Source: Methylobacter luteus IMV-B-3098 (GTDB lineage Bacteria; Pseudomonadota; Gammaproteobacteria; Methylococcales; Methylomonadaceae). From it: a stretch of DNA of 64,000 nucleotides. Made by a program: the position numbers and the translations under genes. Of this stretch, positions 57,444-64,000 are shown in pieces (the stretch's first letter is position 1; the number at the start of each line of letters is the position of its first letter). The stretch is taken from the NCBI RefSeq assembly GCF_000427625.1, contig NZ_KE386569.1:3677789-3741788 (forward strand), read 5' to 3'. Below the pieces are notes generated by a model that did no database searches, had not been told where the DNA came from, and saw nothing but the letters and a program-made list of their open reading frames with translations.

Positions 57444-59189
57444 GTGGTGATTTTTAGATTGTTTTCAGTGCTAACTCTGGTCTTGCTTAATGGCTGTGCT
57501 GGCTCGCCAGACAAGCCAAATTCGCAGGAAGAGCCTGTTGAGTCTGTCAAAATATCCCAAACAAAGGGAGAAGTTCAGTCTAGCGATACAAAAACGGAGA
57601 TCGATCCTGATGTATTGTATATGCTGTTGACGGCAGAGCTTGCCGGACAAAGGGGGCAGTATGAGATTGCATTGGAAGGCTATATGGAAGCCGCCAAGCG
57701 GGTCAAGGATCCGCGATTTGCTGAAAGAGCAGCAAAAATTGCTATGTACATGAAAGACAGTAATAAGGCTAGCGAGGCCGTTTCCTTATGGCTGGCTCAG
57801 GATCCTAATAATATGACGGCCAGAAAAATTGCCGCATTATCCGCGTTGAGAACTGGTGATAAGCAAGTTGCCATTGAGCATGTAGATAAATTGCTGACAA
57901 TTGATCCTGCCGGTTTCGAAAACTCCATGCTGGAATTGGCAACTGTGCTGGAAAAGGAGAATAAGGTTGCTTTTCTGTATGAAGTGCTGGATGCATTGTC
58001 TTTGCATCATCAAGATCAGGCTGTAGTTTATTTTGTACAATCATTGTTAGCCATGCAGATGAAAAACAGTGATCTGGCTAAAATGAAGATACAGCAGGCT
58101 TTGAATGCGCAGCCTGATTGGGATAAGGCGCAGATTTTTCAAGCCCAGATCTCGGTGCTTTCAGGGGATTTAAACACAGCGGTTACCTTGCTGCAGAAGG
58201 CATCTGTCAAATATCCGGAAAATGACAAAATAAAAAGATTGCTGGCTCAGGTTTTGATAAAAGCGGAAAGATATGAAGAGGCCGGCGAGGTTTATCAGGG
58301 TATAATTTCCGCTAATCCGAGCGATGCTGAAAGTCAGTTCGCCTTGGCATTGGTGCATTTGCAATTAAGTAGAGATAATAAGGCCGAAGATATTTTAAAA
58401 AAACTGCTGGAGCAACCTGCATGGCAATCTCAAGCCAGCTTTTACTTGGGTAAAATAGAAGAAAAGCGCAAGAATACAAAAAAGGCTCTGGCTTGGTTTG
58501 ATGAGGTAAAGGACGGGCCGTTTGCATTTGATGCAGCGATTTCAGCGATTTCATTGCTTGCAAAAGATAATCAATTTGATGAAGCGAGTTCCCGGCTCAG
58601 CACTTTGCAGAGTCAGTTTCCAAAACAGAAGCTACGGCTCATCCTGATTCAGGCTGAGTTGTATAGTCAACAAAAGCAGTATGAACAAGCATTTAATCTA
58701 TTGACAGAGGCATTGGCCGGTATGCCTGAGCAGAAAGAATTGTTATATACCCGGGCATTGATGGCTGAGCATCTCAACAAACTGGATATATTGGAAGCAG
58801 ATCTAAAAAAAATATTGGCCCAGGATCCTGACAATGCCGAGGCGTTAAATGCCTTAGGATATACTTTGGTAGAAAAAACCAACCGTTATGCTGAAGCCGA
58901 AAAATATCTGGAGAAGGCAATCAAATTACAGCCAGATGAGGCGGTCATTATGGATAGTTATGGATGGCTACAATTTAAGCTGGGAAATACCGAGCAGGCA
59001 TTGCTTTATCTTCAGAAGGCTTATGCTAAACAACAGGCAGGCGAGATAGGGGCGCATCTCGCCGAAGTCTTATGGGCTTTAAATAGAAAGGCTGAGGCAA
59101 GAAAAGTATTTGCCAAAGCTCTTAAAGATGCGCCGGAAGATGAAGATTTATTGGATTTTCAACGGAGAGTACTGAATAGTGCGGAATAG
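57444..59189 (+). CDS. TPR-repeat lipoprotein
   Basis: A 581-residue predicted lipoprotein: lipobox LNGC with Cys18, then a polar linker, then many TPR helices from about residue 50 to the C-terminus (for example AEQWL-like repeats and DNAEALNALGYTLVEKTNRYAEAEKYLEKAIKLQPDEAVIMDSYGWLQFKLGN). Such a protein precedes lolB-ispE-prs in several gammaproteobacteria. Start GTG 57444 (GTG 57447 possible). Two bases separate its stop from lolB, so it is coupled. It may act in envelope assembly, an inference from location and lipidation. Confidence 0.8.
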   Translation: MVIFRLFSVLTLVLLNGCAGSPDKPNSQEEPVESVKISQTKGEVQSSDTKTEIDPDVLYMLLTAELAGQRGQYEIALEGYMEAAKRVKDPRFAERAAKIAMYMKDSNKASEAVSLWLAQDPNNMTARKIAALSALRTGDKQVAIEHVDKLLTIDPAGFENSMLELATVLEKENKVAFLYEVLDALSLHHQDQAVVYFVQSLLAMQMKNSDLAKMKIQQALNAQPDWDKAQIFQAQISVLSGDLNTAVTLLQKASVKYPENDKIKRLLAQVLIKAERYEEAGEVYQGIISANPSDAESQFALALVHLQLSRDNKAEDILKKLLEQPAWQSQASFYLGKIEEKRKNTKKALAWFDEVKDGPFAFDAAISAISLLAKDNQFDEASSRLSTLQSQFPKQKLRLILIQAELYSQQKQYEQAFNLLTEALAGMPEQKELLYTRALMAEHLNKLDILEADLKKILAQDPDNAEALNALGYTLVEKTNRYAEAEKYLEKAIKLQPDEAVIMDSYGWLQFKLGNTEQALLYLQKAYAKQQAGEIGAHLAEVLWALNRKAEARKVFAKALKDAPEDEDLLDFQRRVLNSAE

Positions 59190-59191
59190 TT

Positions 59192-59785
59192 GTGTCACGT
59201 TTTAAAGCAAAGCTGTTTATTTATAGTTGTCTGTCCTTATTATTGTCAGCCTGTTCCGTTGTTCCTATTGAGCCTAGTGGGTATTATTCGAGGGCGGAAA
59301 GATTGCATCTTTATGAATTGAAACAATGGGCATTTGATGGGCGTTTGGCCGTGTCCGGTCATAACGATTCTTGGTCCGCAAACATAAGTTGGGAGCATGA
59401 GCCAGGCGAAGAAAAAATAAAACTATCCGGACCATTGGGGCAGGGGGGTATGTTGATTCGGTTGGTGGGAGATTTTGTTATCTTGGATCGTGGAGATGGG
59501 AAAATAGAATCTTCTGAGCGTCCGGAAGAGTTCATTAATCAACAACTGGGTATGTTTGTGCCTGTTCATTCGCTTCGTTATTGGGTAGTGGGATTGCCCG
59601 AACCTTCCCAAAGGTTTGAGGAAACCAGCAGTGGTTTTGAGCAGGCTGGGTGGCATAGCGAATACAAAGAAATGCAACGTGCAAAAGATGAAACTATGCC
59701 ACGTAAAATCACAGTAATGAATGATCAGGTCAAATTAAAGTTAATCGTAGATCATTGGAATTTAAATGACGCAAAAGCAAAATAG
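59192..59785 (+). CDS. lolB: Outer-membrane lipoprotein receptor LolB
   Basis: LolB takes lipoproteins from periplasmic LolA and inserts them into the outer membrane. Lipobox LSAC gives Cys21. The 197 residues show LYELKQWAFDGRLAVSGHNDSWSANISWEHEPGEEKIKLSGPLGQGGMLIRL, matching the LolB fold, and the IPVHSLRYWVVGLPEP-like segment. Start GTG 59192. Its last 20 bases overlap ispE. Confidence 0.92.
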   Translation: MSRFKAKLFIYSCLSLLLSACSVVPIEPSGYYSRAERLHLYELKQWAFDGRLAVSGHNDSWSANISWEHEPGEEKIKLSGPLGQGGMLIRLVGDFVILDRGDGKIESSERPEEFINQQLGMFVPVHSLRYWVVGLPEPSQRFEETSSGFEQAGWHSEYKEMQRAKDETMPRKITVMNDQVKLKLIVDHWNLNDAKAK

Positions 59786-60647
59786 GCAGTCTGCATGGAT
59801 GGAAAAATGGCCTGCACCAGCAAAATTAAATTTAATGTTACGCATTATTGGTCAAAGGGAAGATGGTTATCATTTGCTACAAACTGTATTTCAATTTGTG
59901 GATTTATGCGATTGGATAACCTTTCATCCAGTTAATGATGGGCGAGTCAGTTTGTATAGAACTATTTCCGGTGTTCCTGAAGCAGAAGATTTAACCATTA
60001 AAGCGGCAAATCTGCTGAAGACAGAAACAGGATGTAGTCATGGGGTGTGCATTGAGGTAGAAAAAAATCTGCCTATGGGTGGTGGATTAGGCGGAGGAAG
60101 TTCAGATGCTGCAACTACTTTGGTCGTACTGAATGAGTTATGGGATTTGCGATTAACAACTGAAAAATTGATGAAGTTCGGTCTGGCCTTGGGTGCTGAT
60201 GTGCCGATATTTGTGTGCGGATACTCTTCTTGGGCAGAAGGTGTTGGTGAAAAGCTTGAGAGAATAGATATTCCAGAGCAATGGGTTGTTATTATCAAGC
60301 CTGATTGTCATGTAAATACAAGAGAAATATTTTTGGCAAAAGATTTGACAAGAAATAGCAAATCAATCAAAATAAGCGACTTTATAGCGGGTCAGCATCA
60401 GAACGACTGTCTTGATGTGGTTCGTGAGCGTTACCAGTCTGTTAAAGATGCTTTGGTTGATTTGTCTGGTTTTTCTGAGGCAAGGCTGACCGGGACAGGT
60501 GCTTGTGTTTTTGCGCAGTTTGATTCGAAAAGTGCTGCGGTTGATGCTTATAAGTCACTTAAAAATAAGTGGCAGGTCTATCTGGCCAAAGGGGTCAATG
60601 AATCACCACTGTTTTCAAAGCTGAAGTTTGGTAAGTATATATCTTGA
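59766..60647 (+). CDS. ispE: 4-diphosphocytidyl-2-C-methyl-D-erythritol kinase
   Basis: IspE phosphorylates CDP-methylerythritol in the MEP isoprenoid pathway. It is a GHMP kinase: the ATP motif is LPMGGGLGGGSSDAATTLVVLN, the N-terminal WPAPAKLNLMLRIIGQREDGYHLLQTVFQFVD is diagnostic, and the C-terminal ARLTGTGACVFAQF motif closes the active site. At 293 residues it is complete. ATG 59766 overlaps lolB by 20 bases; tRNA-Gln follows. Confidence 0.97.
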   Translation: MTQKQNRQSAWMEKWPAPAKLNLMLRIIGQREDGYHLLQTVFQFVDLCDWITFHPVNDGRVSLYRTISGVPEAEDLTIKAANLLKTETGCSHGVCIEVEKNLPMGGGLGGGSSDAATTLVVLNELWDLRLTTEKLMKFGLALGADVPIFVCGYSSWAEGVGEKLERIDIPEQWVVIIKPDCHVNTREIFLAKDLTRNSKSIKISDFIAGQHQNDCLDVVRERYQSVKDALVDLSGFSEARLTGTGACVFAQFDSKSAAVDAYKSLKNKWQVYLAKGVNESPLFSKLKFGKYIS

Positions 60648-60651
60648 TTAT

Positions 60652-60726
60652 TGGGCCGTCGCCAAGCGGTAAGGCACGGGGTTTTGATCCCCGCATACCA
60701 AGGTTCGAATCCTTGCGGCCCAGCCA
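60652..60726 (+). tRNA. tRNA-Gln (anticodon TTG)
   Basis: A complete 75-base tRNA with encoded CCA. Acceptor TGGGCCG pairs with CGGCCCA; anticodon stem CGGGG/CCCCG with loop TTTTGAT gives anticodon TTG. T-arm carries GGTTCGAATCC. It lies 4 bases after ispE and before prs, the position of a tRNA-Gln in many gammaproteobacteria, and is likely cut from the operon transcript. Confidence 0.96.
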
Positions 60727-60766
60727 TTTACCTCCACTAAGTTAAATTCAGTTTGGGAGTGCTTGA

Positions 60767-61720
60767 ATGAGTGACACCTCTATGATGGTGTTTTCTGGAA
60801 ATGCTAACCTGGCTTTGTCTGAAGGTATAGTAAGAAAGCTCAATATGCGCCTCGGTATGGCGACCGTCGGTAGATTTAGTGACGGTGAGGTCGCGGTAGA
60901 GATAGAAGAAAACGTACGGGGTAAGGATGTTTTTGTCATTCAGCCAACCTGTTCGCCTACAAATGAAAACTTAATGGAATTGCTCGTGATGATTGATGCA
61001 CTCAAGAGGGCATCGGCATCACGGATTACTGCTGTTATGCCATATTATGGTTATGCTAGGCAGGATAGAAGATCGCGATCAGCTCGGGTGCCTATTACCG
61101 CCAAGTTGGTTGCCAGAATGATCGAGCAAGCGGGCGCTAGCAGAGTGCTAACTGTCGATTTGCATGCTGATCAGATTCAGGGTTTTTTTGACATACCGGT
61201 TGATAATGTGTATTCGTCACCAATTCTTCTTGGTGATGTGTGGCGGCAGAAATATAAAGATCTGATTGTTGTTTCGCCGGATGTAGGTGGTGTAGTTAGG
61301 GCGCGTGCCCTCGCCAAGCGGTTGGATGATGCTGATCTTGCAATCATCGATAAACGCAGGCCGAAGGCCAATGTTGCAGAGGTTATGCATATTATTGGTG
61401 ATGTGAATGGGCGTACCTGTGTATTAATTGATGATCTAGTTGATACTGCGGGAACTCTGTGTCATGCGGCGGATGCGCTAAAAAAGCATGGGGCAATAAA
61501 GGTGGTCGCCTATTGTACACATGCTGTGCTTTCAGGTAAGGCCATGCAAAATCTCTATGGTTCAGAGCTTGATGAGTTGGTTGTTACCGATACTATACCA
61601 TTAAGTCAAGAGGCAATTAGCTTGGGCAAGATAAGGCAATTAAGTGTTGCTGAAATGCTGGCTGAGACTATAAGACGTATAGCGGTGGGTGAGTCGGTTA
61701 GTTCGCTTTATGTCGATTGA
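60767..61720 (+). CDS. prs: Ribose-phosphate pyrophosphokinase
   Basis: Prs makes PRPP from ribose 5-phosphate and ATP for nucleotide, histidine and tryptophan synthesis. The 317 residues show [22 protein letters not shown], the flexible ATP loop with [36 protein letters not shown], and the PRPP loop [14 protein letters not shown]. The start ATG 60767 follows a ribosome site (GGGAG). It is followed by rplY, as in relatives. Confidence 0.98.
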   Translation: MSDTSMMVFSGNANLALSEGIVRKLNMRLGMATVGRFSDGEVAVEIEENVRGKDVFVIQPTCSPTNENLMELLVMIDALKRASASRITAVMPYYGYARQDRRSRSARVPITAKLVARMIEQAGASRVLTVDLHADQIQGFFDIPVDNVYSSPILLGDVWRQKYKDLIVVSPDVGGVVRARALAKRLDDADLAIIDKRRPKANVAEVMHIIGDVNGRTCVLIDDLVDTAGTLCHAADALKKHGAIKVVAYCTHAVLSGKAMQNLYGSELDELVVTDTIPLSQEAISLGKIRQLSVAEMLAETIRRIAVGESVSSLYVD

Positions 61721-61765
61721 TATAATTTAATGTATGTGCTTGAAGGCACGGAGTTGAGAGGAAAG

Positions 61766-62377
61766 ATGTCTAACGTATTTGAGTTTGTTGCCGAAAGTCG
61801 TGGGCAATCAGGTAAAAACGCAGCAAGAAGCGTGCGTCGTCAAGGTAAGGTCCCTGCGGTGATATACGGTGGGCATGGTGAGTCTCAAATGCTAGTGTTG
61901 AGTCACAATGAAGTTGTTAAGCATTTGGCGCACGAAGCGGTTTATTCTCATGTTCTTGATATTACTGTTGATGGAAAAACAGAAAAAGCTATTTTGAAGG
62001 GTGTTCAGCGTCATCCTGCCAGAGTTCAGGTTTTGCACTTGGATTTTCAGCGTGTAAGCATGTCTGAGTTGCTTAAGGTGCATGTGCCTTTGCATTTTAT
62101 CAATGAAGATACGTCTGTTGGCGGTAAAAAGGGTGGTGTTGCCACTCACTCCCTGGTTGATGTTGAGGTCTCTTGCTTGCCTTCGGCTCTGCCAGAATAT
62201 ATTGAAGTAAATTTAGCTGGTTTGGATATTGGTGAATCAGTTCATCTTTCTGATCTGATTTTGCCGTCTGGTGTGGAAATTGTGGCCTTGGCTCAAGGGC
62301 CTGAGCATGATTTGCCAGTTGTATCAATGATGGCCTCAAGGACCAGTGTAGAAGAATCGTCTTCGGAAGAGGCTTAA
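61766..62377 (+). CDS. rplY: 50S ribosomal protein L25 (Ctc type)
   Basis: This is the long (Ctc/TL5) form of L25, binding 5S rRNA with its N-terminal domain. ATG 61766, preceded by GAGAGGAAAG, gives 203 residues starting MSNVFEFVAESRGQSGKNAARSVRRQGKVPAVIYGG. The N-terminal RNA-binding domain (about 1-90) is followed by the beta-rich C-terminal domain and an acidic end (SSSEEA). It lies between prs and pth. Confidence 0.96.
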   Translation: MSNVFEFVAESRGQSGKNAARSVRRQGKVPAVIYGGHGESQMLVLSHNEVVKHLAHEAVYSHVLDITVDGKTEKAILKGVQRHPARVQVLHLDFQRVSMSELLKVHVPLHFINEDTSVGGKKGGVATHSLVDVEVSCLPSALPEYIEVNLAGLDIGESVHLSDLILPSGVEIVALAQGPEHDLPVVSMMASRTSVEESSSEEA

Positions 62378-62388
62378 AAGCGCGGTAC

Positions 62389-62955
62389 GTGATTAAACTT
62401 ATAGTTGGTCTTGGCAATCCTGGGCGACAATATGAAAAAACCCGGCATAATGCCGGGTTTTTGTTTTTGGATGCGCTGGCGTCTAAGTTTAGCTGTGATT
62501 GGGTGAGTGAGTCCAGATTTCAGGGTATGCTCTCTGGCTGTAATGCCTCCGCTGGAATGGTGATGCTATTAAAGCCTGAAACATTTATGAATCGTAGTGG
62601 GCAATCTGTCGGTAAGATTGTGCGTTATTATAAATTAATGCCGGAAGAGATATTGGTTGTTCATGATGAATTGGATTTTGATGCTGGTATCATCAAGCTG
62701 AAAAATGGTGGTGGGCATGCGGGGCATAATGGTTTAAAAGATATTATTGCTCACCTGGGCTCAAGAGAGTTTTACAGACTAAGAATAGGTGTTGGTCGTC
62801 CAGTTGCAGGGAAGGCCGTTGCTGACTATGTGCTGACGTCTCCCTCAAAGGATGAATGGGAATTAATTAATTCAGCCATTGATTCGGGAGTTGCTTGTAT
62901 AGACAGGTTGGTGGCTGGTGACATGGCGACTGTGATGAATAAATTACACTCATAA
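62389..62955 (+). CDS. pth: Peptidyl-tRNA hydrolase
   Basis: Pth frees tRNA from peptidyl-tRNAs that drop off the ribosome. Start GTG 62389 gives 188 residues beginning MIKLIVGLGNPGRQYEKTRHNAGF, with N10 and catalytic H20. VHDELDFDAGIIKLKNGGGHAGHNGLKDI and FYRLRIGVGRPV are diagnostic. The expected neighbour ychF is not present; tRNA genes follow. Confidence 0.97.
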   Translation: MIKLIVGLGNPGRQYEKTRHNAGFLFLDALASKFSCDWVSESRFQGMLSGCNASAGMVMLLKPETFMNRSGQSVGKIVRYYKLMPEEILVVHDELDFDAGIIKLKNGGGHAGHNGLKDIIAHLGSREFYRLRIGVGRPVAGKAVADYVLTSPSKDEWELINSAIDSGVACIDRLVAGDMATVMNKLHS

Positions 62956-63002
62956 TGATACTTGAAGTATGGGTGTTAAATAGCAAATATTAAATAAAAA
63001 AG

Positions 63003-63031
63003 TTGACAAGGCATTATCATTTCAAGATAAT
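63003..63031 (+). promoter_or_regulatory. Promoter of the tRNA-Tyr-Gly-Thr-tuf operon
   Basis: TTGACA (63003-63008) and GATAAT (63026-63031) are separated by 17 bases. The -35 is perfect and the -10 differs at one base. The first tRNA starts about 13 bases after the expected start point. A strong promoter is expected for this operon. Confidence 0.85.
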
Positions 63032-63050
63032 AGTCGAATTATCCGATATC

Positions 63051-63135
63051 GGAGGGGTTCCCGAGCGGCCAAAGGGATCAGACTGTAAATCTGCCGGTTC
63101 TACCTTCGGAGGTTCGAATCCTCCCCCCTCCACCA
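63051..63135 (+). tRNA. tRNA-Tyr (anticodon GTA)
   Basis: An 85-base tRNA with the long variable arm of type II tRNAs. Acceptor GGAGGGG pairs with CCCCTCC; the loop CTGTAAA gives anticodon GTA; discriminator A and encoded CCA follow. It is the first gene of the tRNA-tuf operon. Confidence 0.96.
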
Positions 63136-63152
63136 TCAACTAAAAGAAATCT

Positions 63153-63226
63153 GCGGGTGTAGTTCAATGGTAGAACTCCAGCCTTCCAAGCTGATCACGT
63201 GGGTTCGATTCCCATCACCCGCTCCA
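63153..63226 (+). tRNA. tRNA-Gly (anticodon TCC)
   Basis: A 74-base tRNA: acceptor GCGGGTG with CACCCGC, anticodon loop CTTCCAA (TCC, reads GGA/GGG), T-arm GGGTTCGATTCCC, encoded CCA. It lies 17 bases after tRNA-Tyr. Confidence 0.96.
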
Positions 63227-63241
63227 AATTTTCTGTATTAG

Positions 63242-63317
<76 letters not shown>

Positions 63318-63349
63318 GTTGTAATATTGATTGTTAAAGGCGTATTAAA

Positions 63350-64000
63350 ATGGCTAAAGAAAAATTTACACGTAGTAAGCCACACGTAAACGTAGGCACC
63401 ATCGGTCACGTTGACCATGGCAAAACGACACTGACAGCCGCATTGACTAAAGTAATGGCTGAACTGCAAGGTGGGGAAGCCAAAGCCTTTGATCAAATTG
63501 ATAATGCACCTGAAGAAAGAGCGCGCGGTATTACTATCGCCACTTCGCACGTAGAATATGAATCAGCAACACGTCACTATGCGCACGTGGACTGCCCAGG
63601 CCATGCTGACTATGTAAAAAACATGATTACCGGTGCAGCGCAGATGGATGGCGCTATTCTGGTTTGTTCGGCTGCGGACGGTCCAATGCCGCAAACAAGA
63701 GAGCACATTCTGTTGTCCAGACAGGTTGGTGTGCCTTACATCGTGGTCTTTCTGAATAAAGCGGATATGGTCGATGACGCGGAATTGATCGAACTGGTTG
63801 AAATGGAAATTCGGGAATTGTTGGATATGTATGAATTCCCCGGAGACGAAACGCCAATTATTGTCGGTTCAGCGTTAAAAGCGTTGGAGGGTGACACCAG
63901 CGATATTGGTGTGCCGTCTGTGGTCAGGCTGGTAGAAGCGTTGGATAGCTACATTCCTGAGCCCGAAAGAGCAGTTGATGGGGCATTCCTGATGCCAATC
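63350..64000 (+). CDS. tuf: Elongation factor Tu, 3' end outside window
   Basis: EF-Tu carries aminoacyl-tRNA to the ribosome as a GTPase. The frame starts [16 protein letters not shown] at ATG 63350 and stays open to the end of the window, about 217 codons, so the gene is cut by the edge. GTPase motifs are GHVDHGKTT (G1), RGITIAT (G2), [12 protein letters not shown] (G3), NKADMVDD (G4) and GSALKALEG (G5). The upstream tRNA-Tyr-Gly-Thr cluster matches the tufB arrangement of gammaproteobacteria. The annotation is certain; whether another tuf copy exists is outside this window. Confidence 0.98.
   Translation, partial: MAKEKFTRSKPHVNVGTIGHVDHGKTTLTAALTKVMAELQGGEAKAFDQIDNAPEERARGITIATSHVEYESATRHYAHVDCPGHADYVKNMITGAAQMDGAILVCSAADGPMPQTREHILLSRQVGVPYIVVFLNKADMVDDAELIELVEMEIRELLDMYEFPGDETPIIVGSALKALEGDTSDIGVPSVVRLVEALDSYIPEPERAVDGAFLMPI

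Overview
The window looks like a 64-kb piece of a gammaproteobacterial chromosome, most likely a methanotroph or other methylotroph of the Methylococcales type. The main reasons are a complete pqqABCDE cluster (cofactor of methanol dehydrogenase), gammaproteobacterial gene orders (hemCDXY; maf-rng-yhdP-tldD; lipA-lipB-ybeD-dacA-rlpA-mltB-rodA-mrdA; hemA-prfA-prmC divergent from lolB-ispE-prs; tRNA-Tyr-Gly-Thr-tuf), a CIRCE element on groESL, and gatCAB. The species assignment is inference. Nearly all of the DNA is coding, with short gaps. I see no prophage, insertion sequence, CRISPR array or rRNA.

Layout. 1-3921: haem genes hemC (cut by the window edge), hemD, hemX, hemY on +. 4228-8716: ubiD, prlC and an RDD membrane protein on -. 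8957-15956: pcnB (apparent ATT start), folK, panB, panC, panD, rlmH, maf, rng on +. 16006-24275: yhdP, a nitrilase-family gene, a BamC-like lipoprotein, tldD, pmbA on +. 24319-26494: pyrD and thiO on -. 26826-29437: an outer-membrane protein, pip, ubiX on +. 29502-32874: pqqE-D-C-B-A on -, with the 24-codon pqqA first in the operon and followed by its own terminator. 33148-36299: a small membrane protein, a MoeB/ThiF-type gene (-), and CIRCE-groES-groEL. 36371-49328, all on -: a lipoprotein hydrolase, a broken gene, lipA, lipB, ybeD, dat, dacA, rlpA, mltB, rodA, mrdA, mreD, mreC, mreB. 49455-52646: gatC-gatA-gatB on +. 52712-57147, on -: an HExxHxxGxxD putative metalloprotease, a JAMM metalloprotein, prmC, prfA, hemA. 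57444-64000, on +: a TPR lipoprotein, lolB, ispE, tRNA-Gln, prs, rplY, pth, tRNA-Tyr/Gly/Thr and the first part of tuf.

How it works together. Tetrapyrrole synthesis is represented at both ends (hemCD and hemA). UbiX makes the prenylated flavin that UbiD needs, although the two genes lie 23 kb apart. The elongasome (MreBCD, PBP2, RodA) sits with wall-trimming enzymes (DacA, RlpA, MltB) and D-amino-acid supply (Dat), followed by lipoylation genes. Pantothenate synthesis (panBCD) sits with folK and pcnB.

I did not find a convincing new multi-gene system; this is mostly core genome. The most notable points are the apparent AUU start of pcnB, a tandem of two putative zinc metalloproteins next to prmC, a broken beta-barrel-like gene behind lipA, a long imperfect palindrome inside the pqq operon, and hairpins at every convergent gene junction, three of them with related CAGGGC arms.
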